Of a stretch of 64,000 nucleotides of DNA, positions 42,107 to 51,786 are shown piece by piece (the first letter of the stretch is position 1; each line of letters starts with the position of its first letter). Under the pieces are notes generated by a model. That model was given only the letters and a program-made list of their open reading frames with translations. It was not told where the DNA came from and did not search any database. The stretch lies in assembly GCA_913062925.1 (NCBI GenBank), contig CAJXWJ010000006.1:19357-83356 (forward strand), given 5' to 3'. A program made the translations under genes and the position numbers. This DNA is from an uncultured Pseudorhodobacter sp. (GTDB taxonomy: Bacteria > Pseudomonadota > Alphaproteobacteria > Rhodobacterales > Rhodobacteraceae).

Positions 42107-43435
42107 ATGATTCAACAAACCTCTCTCCTCTTTGCTGGCCCCGCGCTGGCAGCACCGCTCGCAGGGGCGGCTCAACCGGATGGCAAGGATGCCGATACGG
42201 ATTTCCGCGGCTGGATGGATTTGGCGGATGTAACCACCGATCCGCCGGTGGATGACGCGCTGTTGCTAATGGCGCAGATCGCGGGTCTGGTTGTACCCCC
42301 CCCCTCGGCTCAGCCCATGCAAGCCCTGCCAGAGGCGACAGAAGATGTCGCAATCGCCCTACCAGAGGTCGAACAAGCCTTGGCAAGGGTCGAGCAGGCA
42401 TCGCAACCTCCCTTTGCAGGGGTGTTGCCAGAGGCAGGAAACAGCCTTGCCGAAGTCGCCCTCACCGCCGCCGTGCAAAAGACAAAGGCCGAGTCCGCCG
42501 CGCAAACCTTATCGGTCGAGTCAAGCAACCAACTGCAAACGATTGTTTTAGAACCAAAATCTTCTGCCGCAGCACCAGAGGCGGAGGCAGCCCTTCAGCA
42601 AGATCAAGCAAAACCGCTGCCCGTGGCAGCAGATATTGATGCCCCACCCCCACTGGCAGAGGCGCTTGCAGCCTCGGATCCCCGCGCGAAGGCCAAAGCA
42701 AAGACCGAGTCTCAGCCAACGGCCACCGGTGTTGCAACCGCACAGGCCGTTTCAACTGAGGTGGTCGCGCTGGCAGCCTCCCAAGGCCTTGTCGTGCAAA
42801 TTCCGCAAAGCGCAAGCGCCAGATCATCGGCGCCAACCCCACATTGGTCGCGCTCAGAGGCCGCACCAGCGGTTACAGCGTCAAAATCTGACACCCCAGC
42901 AGGTTTTTTGCCGCAAGCAGCGGTGCCAGACCCGCAAATTGCAGCCGAGCAGCCTCAAAACCCAGAGATTGGGCCGCTGTCGCAAAATCAATTCAGCACA
43001 TCGCAGCCCGAAACCACCAGCCGCTTGCCCGTAGCCCCCCCCGCTGCACCGTTGCACAGCCAGCTTTTGACCCATGCGCCAAGCGCATTACAAAAACAGG
43101 TTGAGGTTTTGCTTTCCCCCGAAGAACTGGGGCATGTGCGCTTTCAGATTCGGCATTCTGGCGATTCCGTCTCAATTTTTCTAAGCGCTGAACGCCCCGA
43201 AACCATGGATATGCTGCGCCGCAATGGCGACGACTTGCTGCGCGAATTTCGCCAAGCAGGATTTTCAGGCGCATCGCTGGATTTCGGCCAATGGGGCCAA
43301 CAGCCCCAACCGCAACAACACCCTCCTGCGGCCTTTTCGCAGCCTGACGATTTCAGCGTGGCGCCACAAATTGCACGTCCAGCCCCGCCAGCACCGTCGT
43401 TAGGCCAAGCGCAAGGCCTTAACCTCCGGCTTTGA
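42107..43435 (+). CDS. fliK: Flagellar hook-length control protein FliK
   Basis: FliK measures hook length and switches FlhB specificity. The start at 42107 (MIQQTSLLFAGP) is chosen because the upstream part lies over flgJ; ribosome-binding site weak. The 442-residue product has a long low-complexity Ala/Pro/Gln/Glu middle and the conserved C-terminal FliK domain: KQVEVLLSPEELGHVRFQIR, SVSIFLSAERPETMDMLRRN, and LREFRQAGFSGASLDF. It lies 11 nt before flgD. Confidence 0.9.
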   Translation: MIQQTSLLFAGPALAAPLAGAAQPDGKDADTDFRGWMDLADVTTDPPVDDALLLMAQIAGLVVPPPSAQPMQALPEATEDVAIALPEVEQALARVEQASQPPFAGVLPEAGNSLAEVALTAAVQKTKAESAAQTLSVESSNQLQTIVLEPKSSAAAPEAEAALQQDQAKPLPVAADIDAPPPLAEALAASDPRAKAKAKTESQPTATGVATAQAVSTEVVALAASQGLVVQIPQSASARSSAPTPHWSRSEAAPAVTASKSDTPAGFLPQAAVPDPQIAAEQPQNPEIGPLSQNQFSTSQPETTSRLPVAPPAAPLHSQLLTHAPSALQKQVEVLLSPEELGHVRFQIRHSGDSVSIFLSAERPETMDMLRRNGDDLLREFRQAGFSGASLDFGQWGQQPQPQQHPPAAFSQPDDFSVAPQIARPAPPAPSLGQAQGLNLRL

Positions 43436-43446
43436 AAGGAAAATAC

Positions 43447-44115
43447 ATGGTCACGACTGCTGTTTCCCCTGTGTCTACATCCCCAGCGTCAACCAGCGTT
43501 TCGGCGCAAGACGCGGCCAAGATTTCTACCGATTACACCACCTTTCTCAAGATGATGACGACGCAACTGCAAAACCAAGACCCAATGAATCCCACCGATT
43601 CTTCGGCCTTTGCGGTGCAGCTGGCAACCTTTTCGGGCGTCGAACAACAGGTCAAAACCAACGAATTGCTTGCCAGTCTTGGCAGCCAGTTCGGGGTTTT
43701 GGGCATGGCGCAGCTTGCAGGTTGGGTCGGGCAAGAGGCGCGCTCGGCGGCACCCGTCTATATGAACGCCAAGCCGGTAACGATCAGCTATGCCGCAGAT
43801 CCGCTCGCCGATCGAGCGGTTCTGGTTGCAACCGATGCCAATGGCAATACCGTTGGGCGCGAAGATGTTCCATTAAAGGATACTTCTTATCAATGGCTTG
43901 GCGCAGGTATCGCGGGCAATCCTTTGCCAACAGGCACCTATAGGCTTCACCTTGAAAGCTACCGCGAGGGGCAGATCATCAAGGCTGACGGTCAGGTAGA
44001 ATCCTACGCGCCAATTCTGGAAGCTCGCGGCGGCAGTGGCGGCAAGACCACCTTGATTCTGCAAGGCGGGGTCGAGGTTGCCTCTACGGATGTGACAGCG
44101 TTAAGGGTGCCGTGA
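43447..44115 (+). CDS. flgD: Flagellar hook cap / assembly protein FlgD
   Basis: FlgD forms the cap under which hook subunits polymerise. The start at 43447 has GAAAGGA; 222 residues. The N-terminal motif FLKMMTTQLQNQDPMNPTD and SSAFAVQLATFSGVEQQVKTNELL are diagnostic; the rest is a Tudor/Fn3-like region (PTGTYRLHLESYREGQIIKA). Its stop abuts the convergent ubiB stop with no base between. Confidence 0.96.
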   Translation: MVTTAVSPVSTSPASTSVSAQDAAKISTDYTTFLKMMTTQLQNQDPMNPTDSSAFAVQLATFSGVEQQVKTNELLASLGSQFGVLGMAQLAGWVGQEARSAAPVYMNAKPVTISYAADPLADRAVLVATDANGNTVGREDVPLKDTSYQWLGAGIAGNPLPTGTYRLHLESYREGQIIKADGQVESYAPILEARGGSGGKTTLILQGGVEVASTDVTALRVP

Positions 44116-45645
44116 TTACAGCAGCTTGCCCAACCAAATCCCCAGCGCGAAGACCAGCACTACCGCCGCGACACCGCGCGCGCCAAACAAGCGCGGCTGG
44201 GTATCAACGGTCAAAGGTGGGGCCGCCTGCGCGATCAACAGCGATTCCATCATTCGTGGCAGTCGCGGGCCAAAACGGCCCAAGACGCGCGCCGTCTGCG
44301 CCAAATCACGGATCAGGGCCAAGGGTCCAACATTGCGGCTGACATAGGATTCGACAACCGGCTTGGCGACTTGCCAGATGTTGATATGCGGGTCCAAGCC
44401 GCGCGCCACGCCTTCGACAACCACCATCGTGCGCTGCAACAAAATCAGCTCGGTGCGGGTTTCCATGCCGAATCTCTCGGTGACTTCAAACAGATAGGAC
44501 AGCAGCCGCGCCATCGAGACCTGCGTTGCATCCAGCCCGAAAATCGGTTCACCCACCGCCCGCAAGGCGCGGGCAAATTCGTCAATGTCACGATCGGGGG
44601 GCACATAGCCCGCCTCGAAATGCACCTCGGCGACACGGCGGTAATCCTTGCCGATAAAGCCCATCAAAATCTCGGCATAGACCCGGCGGGTGTATTCGTC
44701 GATTCGCCCCATGATGCCGAAATCATAGGCAATCAAATCGCCATTTGCCGCGACCTTCAGGTTGCCTTGGTGCATATCGCCGTGAAAAAACCCATCGCGC
44801 AGCGCATGGCTGAGGAACAGTTGCAACACCCGCGCGGCCAAGGCCTGACGATCAACCCCCGCCGCATCCAAGGCGGCGTTATCGGCAAGGTTGATCCCCT
44901 CGGCCCAATCCAGCGTCATCACCGACCGCCCAGACAGCTGCCAAATCACCCGTGGCACCTGAAAACCCGCGTCGGATTTGGTGTTATCGGCAAATTCCGA
45001 CGCCGCAGAGCTTTCAAGCCGCAGATCCAACTCGCCCTTCACCACGCCGTCGAAATGCGTGATCACATCCATCGGCCGCAGGCGGCGCGAGGCGGGCGAC
45101 AGAAATTCAATCGCGCGGGCGGCGAAATAAAACGCGTCGACATCCTTGCGAAAGGCCCGCTCGATGCCCGGACGCAGCACCTTCACCGCAACATCGCGGC
45201 CATTTTCGGCCAAAGTCGCGCGATGCACCTGCGCAATCGAAGCGGCGGCAACCGGTTCGGAAAAGCTGGAAAACGCCGCATCCACCGGCAGGCGCAATTC
45301 TTCGGCCACCATGGCTTTTGCCACAGCCGTCGAAAACGGCGGCAACTGGTCTTGCAGGTATTTCAGCTGCTGCGCCAATTCCGCGCCAACGATATCTGGG
45401 CGTGTCGAAAGCACTTGGCCAAATTTGATATAGGCCGGGCCAAGGGCGGTCAGCGCGCGCGTCACCGGCGGCAAAGCTGGGTCGCCGCGCAGGCCCAACC
45501 ACTTAAAAGGCCAGCCCAAAAGCCGTGCGGCAAAGCGCAGGCGCGGCGGCACCTCCATCGCTTCCAGCGCGACCGCCATCGCACCCGTGCGCTCGAATGT
45601 GGCGCCGGTGCGGATCAGCCGCCAAATATTATGGGGGCCCCTCAC
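44116..45645 (-). CDS. ubiB: UbiB, ABC1-family kinase-like protein of ubiquinone synthesis
   Basis: UbiB is an atypical kinase-like ATPase needed for coenzyme Q production. The 509-residue protein has the KxGQ motif ([16 protein letters not shown]), the Ala-rich loop ([20 protein letters not shown]), [20 protein letters not shown] with [11 protein letters not shown], and one or two C-terminal membrane helices ([19 protein letters not shown]). It overlaps ubiE by 4 nt. Confidence 0.95.
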   Translation of the reverse strand: MRGPHNIWRLIRTGATFERTGAMAVALEAMEVPPRLRFAARLLGWPFKWLGLRGDPALPPVTRALTALGPAYIKFGQVLSTRPDIVGAELAQQLKYLQDQLPPFSTAVAKAMVAEELRLPVDAAFSSFSEPVAAASIAQVHRATLAENGRDVAVKVLRPGIERAFRKDVDAFYFAARAIEFLSPASRRLRPMDVITHFDGVVKGELDLRLESSAASEFADNTKSDAGFQVPRVIWQLSGRSVMTLDWAEGINLADNAALDAAGVDRQALAARVLQLFLSHALRDGFFHGDMHQGNLKVAANGDLIAYDFGIMGRIDEYTRRVYAEILMGFIGKDYRRVAEVHFEAGYVPPDRDIDEFARALRAVGEPIFGLDATQVSMARLLSYLFEVTERFGMETRTELILLQRTMVVVEGVARGLDPHINIWQVAKPVVESYVSRNVGPLALIRDLAQTARVLGRFGPRLPRMMESLLIAQAAPPLTVDTQPRLFGARGVAAVVLVFALGIWLGKLL

Positions 45646-46388
45646 AGTTTCCAGCCCGAATGCAGCGCGGCGATCCCCATGGTCAGATTGCGATATTTCA
45701 CCAGATCAAAGCCCGCCATGCGGATCATGCTGGCAAAGGTCTCTTGGTCTGGAAACTTGCGGATCGATTCGACCAGATACTGATAGGACTCGCGGTCACC
45801 CGCCACGACCTGCCCCATCGCCGGAATGACGTTAAAGCTGTATTTGTCATAGACCCATTGCGCCAAGTCGTTGGGAATGCGCGAAAACTCCAGCACCATC
45901 AGCCGACCGCCGGGGCGCAGCACGCGGTAGGCTTCGCGCAGCGCGTCTTGCACCCGCGTTACATTCCGGATGCCAAAGGAAATGGTGTAGACGTCAAAGC
46001 TGTTGTCGGCAAAGGGCAGCGCCATCGCGTCGCCAACCACCCAGTCCAACCGCTCGGCCATCTGGCCCGCTTCGGCGCGCTGGCGGCCCGAGATCAGCAT
46101 CGATTCCGTCATATCCAGCACGACCGCTTGCGACTCGGCCGCGCGGGTCAAAAAGCGAAAGGCCACATCGCCGGTGCCCCCCGCCACATCCAGAAGACGC
46201 TGACCGGCGCGGGGTGCCAGCCAATCCATCATCGCGTCTTTCCAAAGCCTATGCATGCCGCCCGACATCAGATCGTTCATAATGTCGTATTTGCTGGCCA
46301 CATTGGTAAAGACCCCATGCACCATGCCGGCCTTATCGGCCTCTGGCACGGTCTGAAATCCGAAATGGGTGGTATTTTCTTCGGTCAT
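45642..46388 (-). CDS. ubiE: Ubiquinone/menaquinone methyltransferase UbiE
   Basis: UbiE is the SAM-dependent C-methyltransferase of ubiquinone synthesis. The start at 46388 ([14 protein letters not shown]) gives 248 residues; the ATG at 46472 would add an untypical 28 residues. It has [20 protein letters not shown], the SAM-binding [35 protein letters not shown], and the C-terminal [15 protein letters not shown]. It is divergent from mutM with 84 bp between starts. Confidence 0.96.
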   Translation of the reverse strand: MTEENTTHFGFQTVPEADKAGMVHGVFTNVASKYDIMNDLMSGGMHRLWKDAMMDWLAPRAGQRLLDVAGGTGDVAFRFLTRAAESQAVVLDMTESMLISGRQRAEAGQMAERLDWVVGDAMALPFADNSFDVYTISFGIRNVTRVQDALREAYRVLRPGGRLMVLEFSRIPNDLAQWVYDKYSFNVIPAMGQVVAGDRESYQYLVESIRKFPDQETFASMIRMAGFDLVKYRNLTMGIAALHSGWKL

Positions 46389-46472
46389 CGGGCTTGTCGT
46401 CCTGTCTTTGCGCCCCTCTATATAGTCTGCTATCGGTTCCGCCTCAATGCGCCGATCTGTCCAAGGGGCCAT

Positions 46473-47312
46473 ATGCCTGAATTACCCGAAGTTGAAACCG
46501 TCCGCCGTGGTCTTTTGCCTGCAATGGAAGGGCGCGTGATTGAACGCGCCGAGGTCAATCGGCCTGATCTGCGCTGGCCTTTGCCAGAGCGGATGGCCGA
46601 ACGGCTGACCGGCGCGCGGGTGATCACGCTGCGGCGGCGGTCAAAATACATTCTTGCCGACCTTTCAACCGGCGAGACCTTGCTTATTCATTTAGGCATG
46701 TCGGGGCGGATGCTGGTTTCGGGCATCCGCTTGGGCGATTTCGTTTTTGAACATGCGGCGCCTGAAAAGCACGATCATGTGGTGCTGCATCTGGAAGGCG
46801 GCGCGCGGGTGACCTTTAACGATGCGCGGCGTTTTGGTGCGATGGATCTTTTGCCCACCGCGACGGCCGAGGCACATCCGCTGTTGGCGCAGATCGGGCC
46901 CGAGCCTTTGGGCAATGCTTTCAACGAAGGCTATCTGGCCGCGCGGCTGGCGGGGCGCAACACGCCGATCAAATCGGCGCTGCTTGATCAGCATCTGGTC
47001 GCGGGTCTGGGCAATATCTACGTCTGCGAGGTGCTGTTTCGCGCTGGCCTCGCACCAACCCGCCGCGCCGGTGATATCAAAGATGCCGCAGCCCTTGTGC
47101 CGATCATCCGCGAGGTTTTGACCGAGGCGATCGAGGCTGGCGGATCATCTTTGCGCGATTATCGCCAGACCGACGGCGCCTTGGGCTATTTTCAAAAGGC
47201 CTTTGCCGTCTATGGTCGCGAAGGCGCGCCCTGCGTCACCTGTGCCACCCCGATTGCCCGCATCACCCAATCGGGAAGGTCGTCGTTTTACTGCCCCCGC
47301 TGCCAAACCTAA
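46473..47312 (+). CDS. mutM: Formamidopyrimidine-DNA glycosylase (Fpg/MutM)
   Basis: This enzyme removes 8-oxoguanine and other oxidised purines from DNA. The start at 46473 gives the mature N-terminus [13 protein letters not shown], where Pro is the catalytic nucleophile. The 279-residue protein has [11 protein letters not shown], the helix-two-turn-helix region ([20 protein letters not shown]) and a four-Cys zinc finger ([13 protein letters not shown] ... FYCPRCQT). A 595-codon frame starting in antisense ubiE/ubiB is rejected as an over-extension. It is 23 nt before the enoyl-CoA hydratase gene. Confidence 0.97.
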   Translation: MPELPEVETVRRGLLPAMEGRVIERAEVNRPDLRWPLPERMAERLTGARVITLRRRSKYILADLSTGETLLIHLGMSGRMLVSGIRLGDFVFEHAAPEKHDHVVLHLEGGARVTFNDARRFGAMDLLPTATAEAHPLLAQIGPEPLGNAFNEGYLAARLAGRNTPIKSALLDQHLVAGLGNIYVCEVLFRAGLAPTRRAGDIKDAAALVPIIREVLTEAIEAGGSSLRDYRQTDGALGYFQKAFAVYGREGAPCVTCATPIARITQSGRSSFYCPRCQT

Positions 47313-47335
47313 CCCTGTCCTGCAAAGGAAACCGC

Positions 47336-48109
47336 ATGTACGCAACAATTTTGGTCGAGATCAAAGACCACGTCGCCCTTATTCGCCTGAACCGCCCCGA
47401 GGCGCTGAACGCGCTGAATGCGCAGATGATGCAGGATCTGGCCGCGGCGCTGCGGGCGGCCGATGCCGATCCTGCCGTGCGCTGCCTTGTGCTGACGGGG
47501 TCGGAAAAGGCCTTTGCGGCGGGGGCCGATATTAAGGAAATGGCAACGCAAAGCTTTGCCGATATGTTCAGCCGCAACACCTTTGCCGCCGAAGTCGCGG
47601 TGATCGAAGCCATTCGCAAACCGATGATCGCCGCCGTTGCAGGCTTTGCTTTGGGCGGGGGATGCGAGCTTGCGATGATGTGCGATTTCATCCTTGCCGC
47701 CGATACCGCGAAATTTGGCCAGCCCGAGATTAACCTTGGCATCATCGCCGGTCTGGGCGGCACGCAGCGGCTGACGCGGCTGGTGGGGGCCGCGAAGTCG
47801 ATGGAAATGCATCTGACCGGCCGGATGATGGATGCAGCCGAGGCCGAACGTGCAGGGCTTGTCAGTCGGGTGATCCCTGCTGCCGATCTGATCGACGAGG
47901 CGCTTAAAACCGCAGCCAAAATCGCTGCGAAATCGCAAATCGCGGTGATGGCGGCGAAAGAATCGGTCAACCGCGCCGCCGAGACCACACTGCGCGAAGG
48001 CCTGATCTTTGAGCGCCGCCTGTTCCACGCGCTGTTTGCAACCCAAGATCAGGCCGAAGGTATGGCGGCTTTTATCGAAAAGCGGCCGCCAAACTTTCAA
48101 GATTGCTAG
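47336..48109 (+). CDS. Enoyl-CoA hydratase
   Basis: This crotonase-fold enzyme hydrates trans-2-enoyl-CoA, probably in fatty-acid degradation. The 257-residue protein has the oxyanion-hole motif [30 protein letters not shown] with a catalytic-type Glu, and [20 protein letters not shown] with the second Glu, then [20 protein letters not shown]. It matches the common 257-residue enoyl-CoA hydratase of alphaproteobacteria and is co-directional with mutM. Confidence 0.93.
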   Translation: MYATILVEIKDHVALIRLNRPEALNALNAQMMQDLAAALRAADADPAVRCLVLTGSEKAFAAGADIKEMATQSFADMFSRNTFAAEVAVIEAIRKPMIAAVAGFALGGGCELAMMCDFILAADTAKFGQPEINLGIIAGLGGTQRLTRLVGAAKSMEMHLTGRMMDAAEAERAGLVSRVIPAADLIDEALKTAAKIAAKSQIAVMAAKESVNRAAETTLREGLIFERRLFHALFATQDQAEGMAAFIEKRPPNFQDC

Positions 48110-48257
48110 GAAATCTGTTTCCTTCTACGAAAACTTGCCTTATGGGGTGCCCTTACATGCGTGTGGGCCCGCTTTGGCAAGAATCATCCCTTCATCTTTG
48201 AGGGGGCCTTGGGGCTTTTGCGCGACAAAATTAAACCGACCCTAAGGATACACAACC

Positions 48258-48533
48258 ATGGCAAATACTGCCCAGTCCAAAAAGCGCGTTCGCCAGACCG
48301 AAGCGCGCACCGATGTGAACAAAGCCCGCCGTTCGCGCATCCGCACCTTCCTGCGTAAAGTCGAAGAAGCACTGGCTTCCGGCAACCAAGACGCTGCCGT
48401 CTTGGCTTTGAAGAACGCACAGCCAGAACTGGCACGCGGCGTCACCAAAGGCGTTATGCACAAGAACACCGTGTCGCGCAAAATCTCGCGCTTGGCATCG
48501 CGCGTCAAAGCGCTGGGCACCCCTGCTGCCTAA
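48258..48533 (+). CDS. rpsT: 30S ribosomal protein S20
   Basis: This is a primary 16S rRNA-binding protein. The 91-residue product is basic and starts [20 protein letters not shown], with [20 protein letters not shown] and [20 protein letters not shown], all typical of S20. It has a 148-bp upstream region and a strong hairpin downstream, so it is probably its own unit. Location beside dnaA is usual in alphaproteobacteria. Confidence 0.98.
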   Translation: MANTAQSKKRVRQTEARTDVNKARRSRIRTFLRKVEEALASGNQDAAVLALKNAQPELARGVTKGVMHKNTVSRKISRLASRVKALGTPAA

Positions 48534-48554
48534 GCCGTTAACCGAATCATAAGT

Positions 48555-48588
48555 CATAAGGGCGCAGCTGACCGGCTGCGCCCTTATG
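48555..48588 (+). terminator. Perfect 13-bp hairpin after rpsT
   Basis: CATAAGGGCGCAG at 48555-48567 pairs with CTGCGCCCTTATG at 48576-48588, all 13 positions, around an 8-nt loop. It lies 22 bp after the rpsT stop. There is no strong T-run after it, so termination could be factor-dependent. Confidence 0.75.
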
Positions 48589-49122
48589 CATTTCCAGCCT
48601 CAGTTCGGGCCAGAATCGGTCTGGCGCTGCATCAAAGCGTTATGCTTAACAAGTCAGCATACCCTTTTGAGAGTACGGTTTCGGCGGTATTTTTGCAGAG
48701 CAAGTGGCCGATTTACACAGGGCAAAAGATTCTCTGAAACAAACCTCTGTCAAGCAACAAGATCGGTTGCGGCGCGGTAGATCCGCTTGCTAATTTGACC
48801 AAGCGATTCAATTTGCCCGTGTGGCAGAGTCGCTGTTTTTGATCATAATGACAGCCCGAAACTGCCAAACAGGCTGAATTTATGTGAAAAATAAGGATGT
48901 TAGGCTGTTTTCACTGAAGACTTCTGTTGGGGTAAATGGTGCTGGGCTTCGATCTGCGAGGTTTGGAAAGTCTGTTGTGTGTGACAGTCGCGAAATGGTG
49001 CTTGAACATGCAAGGGTGCTGCGCCCTTGTGCTGTGGCCCAAAGTAGTTGCGAAACTTGGACGTAGAAAAATTAGAGGTGCCAACAGGGTCAAACCTGAA
49101 AAGGCGCTTGGGGACGTTAAGA
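48589..49122. other. Upstream region of dnaA without a recognised gene
   Basis: About 530 bp between the rpsT hairpin and the dnaA start. Part is AT-richer than the coding DNA around it. Two weak DnaA-box-like 9-mers are seen: ATTTACACA at 48711-48719 and TGTGAAAAA at 48883-48891. There is no cluster of good TTATCCACA boxes and no clear 13-mer array, so an origin cannot be claimed. The dnaA promoter must lie here. Confidence 0.5.
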
Positions 49123-50481
49123 ATGACAAACGAGGCCTGGTGCAGGGTACGCGAGACGCTTGCGACGCGGATCGGTAAAAACAATTACACCAGCTGGATC
49201 GAGCCGCTGCACCTGACAGCGCTTGAAGATGGCATTGCGCACTTTGATGTGCCGACAACTTTCTTTGGAGATTGGGTGTCGCGCAATTTCTCGGACCATA
49301 TCCTTGCCCTGCTGAATGCCGAGGGGCATCCGGTTGGCCGCGCCGAGTTTAGCGTTCCGGCACAGGCCACCGTGCAGATTGCGCCAAAGCCCGTGACGTC
49401 AAAGCCCGCACGCGTGACCGCCCGCCGCAACGACGAAGATCTGCCGGGCGCCTCGCTTGATAGCCGCTTTACCTTTGACAGCTTTGTGGTCGGCAAGCCA
49501 AACGAGCTGGCCCATGCCGCTGCGCGCCGCGTTGCCGAAGGCGGGCCCGTTACCTTCAACCCGCTGTTTCTTTATGGCGGCGTTGGCTTGGGCAAGACCC
49601 ACCTGATGCATGCGATTGCGCATGAAATTCAAATCCGTCAGCCGCATCTGCGTGTGCTGTATCTTTCGGCCGAGCAGTTCATGTACCGTTTTGTGCAAGC
49701 TTTGCGCGAACGTCAGATCATGGACTTCAAAGAGATTTTCCGCTCGGTTGACGTTCTGATGGTTGATGATGTGCAATTCATCGCTGGCAAGGATTCCACG
49801 CAAGAAGAATTCTTTCACACCTTCAACGCGCTGGTGGATCAGAACAAACAGATCGTTATCTCGGCCGACCGCGCTCCGGGCGAGATCAAGGATCTGGAAG
49901 ATCGGATCAAATCGCGGATGCAATGCGGCTTGGTGGTTGACCTGCATCCGACCGATTATGAACTGCGCTTGGGGATTTTGCAGCAAAAGGCCGAAATCTA
50001 TATGGCCCAATACAAGGGCCTGCATATTTCGGCCGGGGTGCTAGAGTTTCTGGCGCATCGCATCACCACCAACGTGCGGGTGCTGGAAGGTGCTTTGACC
50101 CGCCTGTTTGCCTTTGCGTCTCTGGTTGGTCGGGAAATCACCCTTGATCTGGCGCAAGATTGTCTGGCCGATATTCTGCGCGCTTCGGATCGCAAGCTGA
50201 CCATCGAAGAGATTCAGCGCAAAGTGGCCGAGCATTACAACATCCGCCTGTCGGATATGATCGGGCCGAAACGTCTGCGCAATATCGCGCGGCCGCGTCA
50301 GGTGGCGATGTATTTGGCCAAGCAATTGACGCCGCGCTCGCTTCCCGAAATCGGGCGGCGCTTTGGTGGGCGCGACCATACCACGATCATTCACGGTGTG
50401 CGCAAAATCGAAGAGCTGATGACATCTGATTCGCAGCTTAACGACGATTTACAGCTGCTGCGGCGTCTGCTGCAATCGTAA
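49123..50481 (+). CDS. dnaA: Chromosomal replication initiator DnaA
   Basis: DnaA binds and melts the replication origin. The start at 49123 (MTNEAWCRVRETLATRIG) gives the typical N-terminal domain I (ending about residue 75); 452 residues. Domain III has Walker A YGGVGLGKTH (about 151-160) and Walker B VLMVDDVQF (about 211-219); domain IV has the DNA-binding signature FGGRDHTTIIHGVRKIEEL. A possible upstream ATG at 49048 adds an unlikely 25-residue leader. dnaN follows by 120 bp. Confidence 0.98.
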   Translation: MTNEAWCRVRETLATRIGKNNYTSWIEPLHLTALEDGIAHFDVPTTFFGDWVSRNFSDHILALLNAEGHPVGRAEFSVPAQATVQIAPKPVTSKPARVTARRNDEDLPGASLDSRFTFDSFVVGKPNELAHAAARRVAEGGPVTFNPLFLYGGVGLGKTHLMHAIAHEIQIRQPHLRVLYLSAEQFMYRFVQALRERQIMDFKEIFRSVDVLMVDDVQFIAGKDSTQEEFFHTFNALVDQNKQIVISADRAPGEIKDLEDRIKSRMQCGLVVDLHPTDYELRLGILQQKAEIYMAQYKGLHISAGVLEFLAHRITTNVRVLEGALTRLFAFASLVGREITLDLAQDCLADILRASDRKLTIEEIQRKVAEHYNIRLSDMIGPKRLRNIARPRQVAMYLAKQLTPRSLPEIGRRFGGRDHTTIIHGVRKIEELMTSDSQLNDDLQLLRRLLQS

Positions 50482-50601
50482 GGTGGTATGGCGGGCTTGA
50501 CGGGCCGCCTATTCGCCACCAAAGTCCCGAAAAGACTTGTGAACCGGTGGAAATCGGGTAGTTTCGACCTCCCTGTTATGGGGTCGGCAAGGGGAATGAA
50601 A

Positions 50602-51720
50602 ATGAAGATCAGCATCGAACGCAGCACCCTTCTTAAGGCGCTGGCACAGGCCCAGTCGGTGGTCGAGCGCCGCAACACCATTCCAATTCTAGCCAATGTG
50701 CTGATCGAGGCCGAGGGCGATACCGTATCGTTCCGCGCCACCGATCTCGATATCGAAGTGGTTGACCGCGCCTCTGCCATGGTCGAGCGCGCTGGGGCCA
50801 CTACGGTTTCGGCGGTGATGCTGCACGAGATCGTGCGCAAGCTGCCCGATGGCGCGCTTGTGGCGCTGACCGATGATCCGGCCTCTGGCCGCTTGACCAT
50901 CGCCGCGGGGCGGTCGAACTTTAACCTTGCCACCTTGCCGAAAGAAGATTTTCCGGTGATGGCAACCTCGGAATATTCCTCGAACTTTTCAGCCCCTGCG
51001 CCGGTGCTGCGCCGGTTGTTTGACAAGGCGAAATTTGCGATCTCGACCGAAGAGACCCGCTATTATCTGAACGGCGTTTATATGCATGTCTCGACCGGCG
51101 ATGTTGGGGCGGTTCTGCGCTGCGTGGCGACCGATGGCCACCGCTTGGCGCGTATTGACGCGCCGCTGCCCGAGGGGGCACAGGGCATGCCAGGCGTGAT
51201 CGTGCCGCGCAAAACGGTGAACGAGCTGAAAAAGCTGCTGGAAGATGACAGCGCCGAGATCGCGGTTTCGGTATCGGAGACGAAAGTGCGCTTTGCCACG
51301 CCACAGATCACCCTGACCTCGAAGGTGATCGACGGCACCTTCCCCGATTACACCCGGGTTATTCCGACCGGCAACACCCGCCGCTTGGAAGTGGATGCGA
51401 CCGAATTTGCCAAGGCGGTTGACCGCGTGGCGACGGTGTCTTCGGAACGCTCGCGCGCGGTGAAACTGAGCTTGGACGAAGACCGTCTGGTGCTGTCGGT
51501 CAATGCGCCAGATTCAGGGGCGGCCGAGGAAACGCTTGCGGTGGCCTATTCGGACGAACATCTGGAGATCGGCTTTAACGCGAAATATTTGCTGGAAATT
51601 GCCAGCCAGGTTGATCGCGAGAATGCGGTGTTTTTGTTTAACTCTTCGGCCGATCCGACCTTGATGCGCGAAGGCAATGACACCTCGGCGGTCTATGTTG
51701 TGATGCCGATGCGCGTCTAA
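50602..51720 (+). CDS. dnaN: DNA polymerase III beta sliding clamp DnaN
   Basis: DnaN is the ring-shaped processivity factor for replication. The start at 50602 (MKISIERSTLLKALAQAQSV) follows GGGGA at good spacing; the frame open from 50488 adds an untypical leader. The 372-residue product has the three-domain clamp fold with SVVERRNTIPILANVLIEA, YLNGVYMHVS, ATDGHRLARIDAPLP, and the C-terminal AVYVVMPMRV. The hairpin-plus-tail repeat begins 7 bp after its stop. Confidence 0.98.
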   Translation: MKISIERSTLLKALAQAQSVVERRNTIPILANVLIEAEGDTVSFRATDLDIEVVDRASAMVERAGATTVSAVMLHEIVRKLPDGALVALTDDPASGRLTIAAGRSNFNLATLPKEDFPVMATSEYSSNFSAPAPVLRRLFDKAKFAISTEETRYYLNGVYMHVSTGDVGAVLRCVATDGHRLARIDAPLPEGAQGMPGVIVPRKTVNELKKLLEDDSAEIAVSVSETKVRFATPQITLTSKVIDGTFPDYTRVIPTGNTRRLEVDATEFAKAVDRVATVSSERSRAVKLSLDEDRLVLSVNAPDSGAAEETLAVAYSDEHLEIGFNAKYLLEIASQVDRENAVFLFNSSADPTLMREGNDTSAVYVVMPMRV

Positions 51721-51727
51721 GCCCACG

Positions 51728-51778
51728 CCGGGGGGCTCGCCCCCCGGACCCCCGAGGATATTTACGCCAAGATGAAAG
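51728..51778 (+). repeat. Rhodobacterales-type intergenic hairpin-plus-tail repeat, copy 1
   Basis: A GC hairpin (CCGGGGGG with CCCCCCGG, loop CTCG, 51728-51747) is followed by a C-rich link and a 23-nt tail at 51756-51778 that begins GGATATTTACG and ends AAGATGAAAG. The same 23-nt tail occurs at 58092-58114 behind another GC hairpin. It may terminate dnaN transcription. The ATG inside the tail is in frame with recF. Confidence 0.85.
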
Positions 51779-51786
51779 GGGAAAGC

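Noticed and set aside
45525..46472. Long N-terminal extension of mutM (595-codon open frame)
   Set aside because: The extension is antisense to ubiE and ubiB. The ATG at 46473 gives the exact catalytic PELPEVE N-terminus after AAGGGG.
48589..49122. Replication origin next to dnaA
   Set aside because: Only two weak DnaA-like 9-mers were found, without an array of good boxes or an unwinding element.
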